From assembly GCF_026151205.1 (NCBI RefSeq), contig NC_087076.1, forward strand, positions 744,001 to 808,000: a DNA stretch of 64,000 nt. Direction: 5' to 3'. Each line of letters begins with the position of its first letter. Position 1 is the first letter of the stretch. The DNA comes from Bolinopsis microptera. Its lineage: Eukaryota; Ctenophora; Tentaculata; Lobata; Bolinopsidae. The position numbers were made by a program, and so were the translations under genes. Below are positions 56,785 to 64,000 of the stretch, piece by piece. The notes beneath the pieces are model-generated. The model searched no databases. It was not told the DNA's origin and saw only the letters and a list, made by a program, of their open reading frames with translations.

Positions 56785-59700
56785 ATGACGACCAAGCATG
56801 TCATACTTCATATGCCTCCTCTTATATCTGACAGGGAAAGCAAAAAATATGCTCAAAAGAGCAATTTTATTGAAACATTTACCATTGATTCAATACAAAC
56901 AGTGCAGGTAACGTTAAGATATGCTAAGCATGTCCCTCGAAGTGAAGAAATCGTCATGGCACCAGCTACTGCACAATTGGTACAGCTCACCATCAGCTCG
57001 GAACTTGCTCGGAGACAGCACATCCCTGTTCCTGACATGCTACCAGCAGCGGAGGTTAATTTGTTGCTTATTTGTTTAATACTTAACTGTAAATTATTTT
57101 TGGTTTTATAAACCATTCATAATATGCATTTGGCAGTTTTTGCCACAAATTACTTATTACTAGCTAATTCCAGTGATCTTCTTTTAGATAGTAGTCGAAG
57201 CTGGACGATCATTCACCATGGCTGCTGAGGAAGAGGCTTCAAGACTTTCAACAGATTGTTCCAGACAAGTAAGTGAACTGATTAATGTCCTTAACTCGTT
57301 TATAAAATAGAATGATTAGTATTGTCTGGTTGTCATTACAAAATGATTTTGATTTGAGGATGTTTTGATAAAATGTTGTTTAACGTTGGAAACCTTTTCG
57401 ACCGATTGTCTTAACTGCGTACCTTGGTTTCTGATACAATAAACTGCACGTGTTATAATGAATCGTTATATCAAACCACACAAGAATGTCAGTTATGCTT
57501 CTAGCAAAGCCCTGGGGTAAGATTGACAAATGTGACAGAAACAAATCTATGCAGGTGCGCAGTCTGACCAAAGATTTGAATCTTGCTGGTAGCGATCTGA
57601 TGAGTGTTAGTCATGCTCTTCGCACTGATCAATCTGTTGCTTTACGCACTGCCCTCCGTGACTCCTGCTTCCAGTATAATTTAACTGTTATGAAGGTATT
57701 GTTTATAACCCCCCCCCCCCCTCCCCCCATATTATTTATTATGTACTCTTCATTAAATTGTACTTACGAATATGTAACAGTTTGATTTACATTCCAAACT
57801 TATTATTTCAGATATTGTTGTCACTAGATGGTCAAAAGATCAAAATAATCAAAAGTTGCGGTGAACAGCTAGTTGCAGAAATACACTCTATTCCTCATAC
57901 CTGTGGCAACATGAAAACTTTGGTTCCACTCTTCAAACATTTCATAGAAGATCTAACTCAATTTTGTTACAGAATCACAGATTACCATAAAGAAATAAAG
58001 GACAAAAACACCAGGGCAACTGTGGAACAAGGACTGAAGATTATCAAACGTACGCCGACAGTCATATCAAATATTTTGCAAGACCGGGGCAGGAGATCTG
58101 TAATTCAGACAGACAGTCAGCTGAACGAGAACATTAAAACTTTTGTGACCACAGTTAGGAATATGCTGGGCGCTTTAAACACAATAGATGTGGAATCAGC
58201 TACAAGATACTTGGAACTTGTGCTCCACGCCAGTATCGCAGTCGCTGGGGAAACTTCGTCCAAGAGGAGGAATATCATCAGCACAATTTGCAGCAAGATC
58301 ATTAGAGTAAGATCTGAACTTGCAAAGTTATTCGCAGTTACAAGTCAGTCAAGTCAGTCTTGGAATGTCATCAACCAGCTCTCCAACCAGATGGGGGAAC
58401 AGTTCTCCGAGTTAAACAGAATCCTCTCACAGACCTACAAATCATGCGAGCAAACCACTGAACAGTTCAAACCACTGGTAAATCTGAGAGAGGCTGCTCA
58501 GAGATCTTATGTACAAAACGATCCTGAATTGGAGAAATACATAGAGAGATTTAAACAGCATGCGAACAGGCTGATTGATATCACGGAATATGCAGTTGAG
58601 GTCAGTAAGGAGGATGATGACAACATTTTGGTACTACAGAGAATTGCTGCTGATATAAGCATCCTTGGCCCGAAAATCATTGCCTGTGCTTTATCTGTTC
58701 ACGCCCATCCTAATGAAAATGTAACTCTTGCTTTCATGAATGCAATGTGTAACGAGTGGTCTAAAGTAGTTTCCAGACTGTTGGCTCTCATCGACAATTT
58801 AACAAACACTGGCGAGTTTCTTAGAGCTTCAGAAAGTCACATTAATAAAGATGTAGCACTCTCTAAACAAGCATTTATCAACCAAGATACTGTCGCTTTA
58901 CTTCGCGCTGCCAAAGCTATGATCAATAAAGCTCAGAGAGTTTTCCACGTAGGGCAGAAGGAACTTTTAAAATCGACCAGCACCAAATTCTCCTCTCAGC
59001 TTGAAGCTGCATTAGCTGATTTGGAACACGTGCTACCGAGGATTATCTCACTAACACAAGCTACAGTTGAGGACTTTAAAGATATAGAATCTCAAGAAGA
59101 ACTTGCTGGAGTGGCCCATGAAATAGCGCGCGCTGTGCACCAGATAAAGACAGTGGTGTGTGAGGACCAGGGAGATGAAGTAACTACCCAGGTAGATGCT
59201 GCTAATAGACTGGCATCTGCTCTCAGGGGAGACACTGGCTTCTTTGATATCGGGGTTCAGACCTACTCGGAAGATATCACCAGTAATGGCACTGAACCCC
59301 CCGATATCTTGCTGCAGTTTGCTATGAAGGACGACTCTTTAGATCCTGATGACATTAACAAGCTTGTTGGAGTGAAGGGTATTAGAAAACCCCCAGCTTC
59401 TATTAACGATGCTATAATCTGCCTGGCAGATCTCATCACCACCGCTATGAACGGGGAGACGGTAGAAAGTTGTATTTCAGTCCTGACTGCTCACTGCGGT
59501 AGGATAAAGGAGTTAAGTCAGCAGTGTCACAGCCTCTCTGATAATCAGACCCGGCTCAGAACCATAGATTTCCTGGTTAAAGAAATGAACAAACTGACCC
59601 CAAGTGTTAACGACGCAGCCAGGAAAACTGCTAGCAATAACAAAAACGCAGTAGCGATAGAAAACCTGCGGTGGAGTGCTCGTCATTGGGCTGACAGTGT

Positions 59701-60694
59701 GATAGTTCTGGGTAAAGCATATGATGACTTTGGGTTGGGACCCAGTTCCAGTCATCAAGCAGTGAAAGTTCCCTCAATGAACGGTCTAATATCAGCGGCT
59801 ACATCAGGTGACAAGGACATGACAGAGGCAGAGCTAGACTCCTTATCTCTCAGAACAACTAAGCAGATAGACCTTGCTACCTACTGTTCTGCAGCGTGTC
59901 TCAGTTCCACAGTGGCACAGCAGATAGACAATACTTCAGGGGAGTTGGAGGACGTGTTCAGTGAAATGAGTAGAACCTCCCAGGCTCTGGCTCATTGCCA
60001 AGACGACGTTACACTGTCTTATCTGGAGCACGTGTGCGCGCAATGGCAGGAACTGTACTTACAACTGTGTACTTTGGTGGCTGATAACCAACCTGATACT
60101 ATACCAGACGAAACGGAACTAGGCATACCACCCTCTAAAGTTAACATAGCTATCGAGCAACTTATTTCCTCTGCTAAATCTGGCAATCGTCCAAAAGTTC
60201 AGGTTCTGGGTAACTCTCTGTCAGCCATGACAACTAAAATGAGGAGAATATCCAGACCTTTTGATGAGTCTAATGAGTATCCTGAGTACCAGCGAGATTA
60301 CATTAACGAGGTTAACGAGGAGTTGATGAACATTACTCCTGAGGTTATTAAGTTTGGTCTGCTTGTTGCGGCTGACACTCATGATAAGGATTTCTGTTCT
60401 CAACTTGATGCTTACGGAAAGGAATGGGTAGATAAAATGATCAGCTTGTCAAATGCTCTGGAAATGATACCAGAGATGAGTAATAACAGCAAGGACGATG
60501 CAATGGAAGCTGTAAGTCTAGAGAGTGAAGAATTGAACGTAGAGCTTGATTCAGTGACAGTGGAACTTGAAGAACCGCCTGAATCTGCGCCGGTACACAC
60601 AGACAAAGAGAGAAAACACAACCATCACCCTGAGGACCTCCACCAGCCAATCAGAGCTGCTGGTTACAGGCTAGTCCCCCTTTCTGTGCTTTCT

Positions 60695-60735
<41 letters not shown>

Positions 60736-63700
60736 ACTGTGGGTGGTAGCTGGTCACATGCTAGTCCCCCTTTCTGTGTTTTCTGGGGGGGGGGGGGGGG
60801 GGAGAGAGGGGGTACTGGGGGTGGTAGCTGGTTACAGGCTAGTCCTCCTTTCTATGCTTTCTGGGGGGGGGGGGGGAAGAGGGGGTACTGGGGGTGGTAG
60901 CTGGTTACAGGCTAGTCTCCTTTCTATGCTTTCTGGGGGGGGGGGGGGGAAGAGGGGGTACTGGGGGTGGTAGCTGGTACAGGCTAGTCCTCCTTTCTGT
61001 GCTTTCTGGGGGGGGGGAGAGGGGGTACTGGGGGTGGTAGCTGGTTACAGGCTAGTCCCTCTTTCTATGCTTTCTGGGGGGGGGGGGGGGGGGGGGGGGG
61101 GGGAGAGGGGGTACTGTGGGTGGTAGCTGGTCACATGCTAGTCCCCCTTTCTGTGTTTTCTGGGGGGGGGGGGAGAGAGGGGGTACTGGGGGTGGTAGCT
61201 GGTTACAGGCTAGTCCTCCTTTCTATGCTTTCTGGGGGGGGGGGGGAAGAGGGGGTACTGGGGGTGGTAGCTGGTTACAGGCTAGTCCTCCTTTCTATGC
61301 TTTCTGGGGGGGGGGGGGGGGGAAGAGGGGGTACTGGGGTGGTAGCTGGTTACAGGCTAGTCCTCCTTTCTATGCTTTCTGGGGGGGGGGGAAGAGGGGG
61401 GTACTGGGGGTGGTAGCTGGTTACAGGCTAGTCCTCCTTTCTATGCTTTCTGGGGGGGGGGGGGGGGGGAGAGAGGGGGTACTGGGGGTGGTAGCTGGTT
61501 ACAGGCTAGTCCTCCTTTCTATGCTTTCTGGGGGGGGGGGGGGGAAGAGGGGGTACTGGGGGTGGTAGCTGGTTACAGGCTAGTCCTCCTTTCTATGCTT
61601 TCTGGGGGGGGGGGAAGAGGGGGTACTGGGGGTGGTAGCTGGTTACAGGCTAGTCCTCCTTTCTATGCTTTCTGGGGGGGGGGGGAGAGAGGGGGTACTG
61701 GGGGTGGTAGCTGGTTACAGGCTAGTCCTCCTTTCTATGCTTTCTGGGGGGGGGGGGGGAAGAGGGGGTACTGGGGGTGGTAGCTGGTTACAGGCTAGTC
61801 CTCCTTTCTATGCTTTCTGGGGGGGGGGGGGGGGGGGGGGGGAGGAAGAGGGGGTACTGGGGGTGGTAGCTGGTTACAGGCTAGTCCTCCTTTCTATGCT
61901 TTCTGGGGGGGGGGGAAGAGGGGGTACTGGGGGTGGTAGCTGGTTACAGGCTAGTCCTCCTTTCTATGCTTTCTGGGGGGGGGGGGGAAGAGGGGGTACT
62001 GGGGGTGGTAGCTGGTTACAGGCTAGTCCTCCTTTCTATGCTTTCTGGGGGGGGGGGGGGAGAGAGGGGGTACTGTGGGTGGTAGCTGGTTACATGCTAG
62101 TCCTCCTTTCTATGCTTTCTGGGGGGGGGGGGGAGAGAGGGGGTACTGTGGGTGGTAGCTGGTTACATGCTAGTCCTCCTTTCTGTGCTTTCTGGGGGGG
62201 GGGGGGGAGAGAGAGGGGGTACTGTGGGTGGTAGCTGGTCACAGGCTAGTCCCCCTTTCTGTGTTTTCTACTTGGCTATCTTAGTTAACAAGTTGTTACT
62301 TTAAAGTCACTTTAAAGTTGATAGCAAAATTTAAAAAGTGTGATGCTAGCTTGATTTGATAAGAATTGTTCAGGTTAGTACGGCAGGGAACGATAATGGA
62401 GGAGGGGAATGAACTGAGGGAGATAAAGTCAATCACCACTAAGTTATGTGACTGTCTGCAAGTGCTCAGTTCAACGCACACTGATGTCAATGAGAGGTTT
62501 CTACATGGTTTATACCTTTATAAATAGGCAATCACATTACTCCTGCTTCGAGTACAAAATGTAATGGTTAAAGGACAATCGTTGAGATATTACTTTTAAC
62601 AAAAAATCGAACGATTTGGCGTTTTAGAAGTTTAACAACAATAAGTAGCCCCCGGCCCCCCTAGTGTTACTCGGTATACCCCCCTCCCCCGGCCCCCTAG
62701 TGTTACTCGGTATACCCCCTCCCCCGGCCCCCTAATGTTACTCGGTTATACCCCCCCTCCCCCGGCCCCCTAGTGTTACTCGGTATACCCCCCCTCCCCC
62801 GGCCCCCCTAGTGTTACTCGGTATACCCCTCCCCCGGCCCCCCTAATGTTACTCGGTATACCCCCTCCCCCGGCCCTCTAGTGTTACTCGGTATACCCCC
62901 CCGGCCCCCTAGTGTTACTCGGTAAACCCCCCGGCCCGCCCTAGTGTTACTCGGTATACCCCCCCCCCCCCGGCCACCTAGTGTTACTCGGTATACCCCC
63001 TCCCCCGGCCCCCTAGTGTTACCCGGTATACCCCTCCCCCGGCCCCCTACTGTTACTCGGTATACCCCCCTCCCCCCGGCCCCCTAGTGTTACTCGGTAT
63101 ACCCCCCTCCCCCGGCCCCCCCTAGTGTTACTCGGTATACCCCCTCCCCCGGCCCCCTAATGTTACTCGGTATACCCCCTCCCCCGGCCCCTCTAGTGTT
63201 ACTCGGTATACCCACCCGGCCCCCTAGTGTTACTCGGTAAACCCCCCCCCCCCCCCGGCCCCCCTAGTGTTACTCGGTATACCCCCTCCCCCGGCCCCCT
63301 AGTGTTACTCGGTATACCCCCCTCCCCCGGCCCCCTAGTGTTACTCGGTATACCCCCCCTCCCCCGGCCCCCTAGTGTTACTCGGTATACCCCCTCCCCC
63401 GGCCCCCTAGTGTTACTCGGTATACCCCCTCCCCCGGCCCCCTAGTGTTACTCGGTATACCCCCTCCCCCGGCCCCCTAGTGTTACTCGGTATACCCCCT
63501 CCCCCGGCCCCCTAGTGTTACTCGGTATACCCCCTCCCCCGGCCCCCTAGTGTTACTCGGTATACCCCCTCCCCCGGCCCCCCTAGTGTTACTCGGTATA
63601 CCCCCCTCCCCCGGCCCCCTAGTGTTACTCGGTATACCCCCTCCCCCGGCCCCCTAGTGTTACTCGGTATACCCCCTCCCCCGGCCCCCTAGTGTTACTC

Positions 63701-63770
63701 GGTATACCCCCTCCCCCGGCCCCCTAGTGTTACTCGGTATACCCCCCGGCCCCCTAGTGTTACTCGGTAT

Positions 63771-63809
<39 letters not shown>

Positions 63810-64000
63810 CCCCCTAGTGTTACTCGGTATACCCCCCTCAGGTATGAGATGGAGGACACAGTGGATCAGGTTAAAGGAACAGTAAACCAGATTTTGCTGA
63901 TGAGACCTGGTGATCTAGAGGATTCTGTGGAGGACTGGCTGCACTCCATCAACAGTGTTACATCTCATCTGGACACATTCCTTAAACCTCTCCTTGACAT
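56785..64000 (+). CDS. Vinculin/alpha-catenin family protein (gene D), 3' end beyond window
   Basis: Exons: 56785-57054, 57188-57268, 57555-57695, 57812-60669, 62374-62496, 63842 to beyond 64000; at least about 1210 residues. Phases match if exon 4 ends GGT-TAC-AG with a GC donor. Residues about 48-90 (I-V-M-A-P-A-T-A-Q-L-V-Q-L) match the vinculin/alpha-catenin N-terminal helix. Residues about 383-590 match the alpha-catenin M region closely: E-R-F-K-Q-H-A-N-R-L-I-D-I, F-L-R-A-S-E-S-H-I-N-K-D-V, A-Q-R-V-F-H-V. G-V-Q-T-Y-S-E-D near 645 recalls the alpha-catenin S-V-Q-T-E-D-D segment. At least two further helical repeats follow (about 659-800 and 817-1110) before an acidic linker. It is longer than alpha-catenin or vinculin. 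The family links cadherin or integrin complexes to actin. The start codon is tentative because an acceptor-like site precedes residue 43. Confidence 0.8.
60656..62265 (+). repeat. About 70-bp array from the exon 4 edge of gene D, about 22 copies
   Basis: Each unit carries agctggttacag|gctagtcctc, repeating the exon 4 end (GGT TAC AG) and the bases after it, then tttctatgctttct, a G-run of about 9-35, and a gtactgggggtggt block. The unit boundary shows that the exon edge is amplified with GC, not GT, after the AG. Open Gly-rich frames here, including the C-terminal tail of the large open frame, are artefacts. Confidence 0.93.
62651..63840 (+). repeat. About 34-bp array before the gene D exon 6 acceptor, about 34 copies
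   Basis: The unit is ccccctagtgttactcggta followed by tacccc and a variable C/T tract with ccccggc. The last copy runs tactcggtatacccccctcag|G into the exon at 63842, so the pyrimidine tract of the acceptor is part of the repeated sequence. Confidence 0.93.

Noticed and set aside
60670-60973. Gly-rich C-terminal tail of the large gene D frame
   Set aside because: The frame runs into the intronic G-run array. The downstream exons at 62374 and 63842 continue the helical protein in phase, so the tail is intron.

Overview
This is eukaryotic nuclear DNA, most likely from an invertebrate animal. The genes have many short exons bounded by GT-AG introns. They encode animal families: a PDZ plus SAM scaffold, a membrane acid-phosphatase relative, a DUF4430 secreted protein and a vinculin/alpha-catenin relative. 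LINE, hAT-type and foldback relics lie between them. I cannot name the species or phylum. By eye, about half of the window (roughly 33 kb) is tandem repeat, and nearly all of it lies inside introns. Layout: 1-3470 holds old repeats and a LINE tail. Gene A (+, 3865 to about 18848, 5' end not found) is a seven-exon PDZ/SAM scaffold. Gene B (-, 34572 to 20313) is a seven-exon protein of about 351 aa that I do not recognise, ending in an acidic tail. Gene C (-, 49893 to 35740) is a 14-exon, single-pass relative of lysosomal/prostatic acid phosphatase (about 448 aa) that has lost every catalytic motif I can check. A three-exon DUF4430 gene (+, 39528-41585) sits inside one of its introns. 49894-56784 is a transposon graveyard. 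Gene D (+, 56785 to beyond 64000) is a vinculin/alpha-catenin family protein that runs off the window. I built the exon models by hand from splice signals, reading phase and family resemblance. Nearly all phases agree, and the one that does not is flagged. The main observation is that the intronic arrays are not random satellites. In most introns the array starts exactly at the exon edge, and its unit contains the last 12-60 nt of the exon plus the GT donor, so one intron carries tens of copies of its own 5' splice site (genes A, B, D and the DUF4430 gene). In others the unit carries the acceptor or the start of the next exon (genes A, B, C). In the clearest cases the unit is almost wholly exonic: about 45 of 47, 31 of 34, 20 of 25 and about 60 of 68 nt. 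These introns therefore look built or expanded by tandem duplication of exon-edge sequence. The long open frames inside the arrays are artefacts of repetition and are not annotated as genes.
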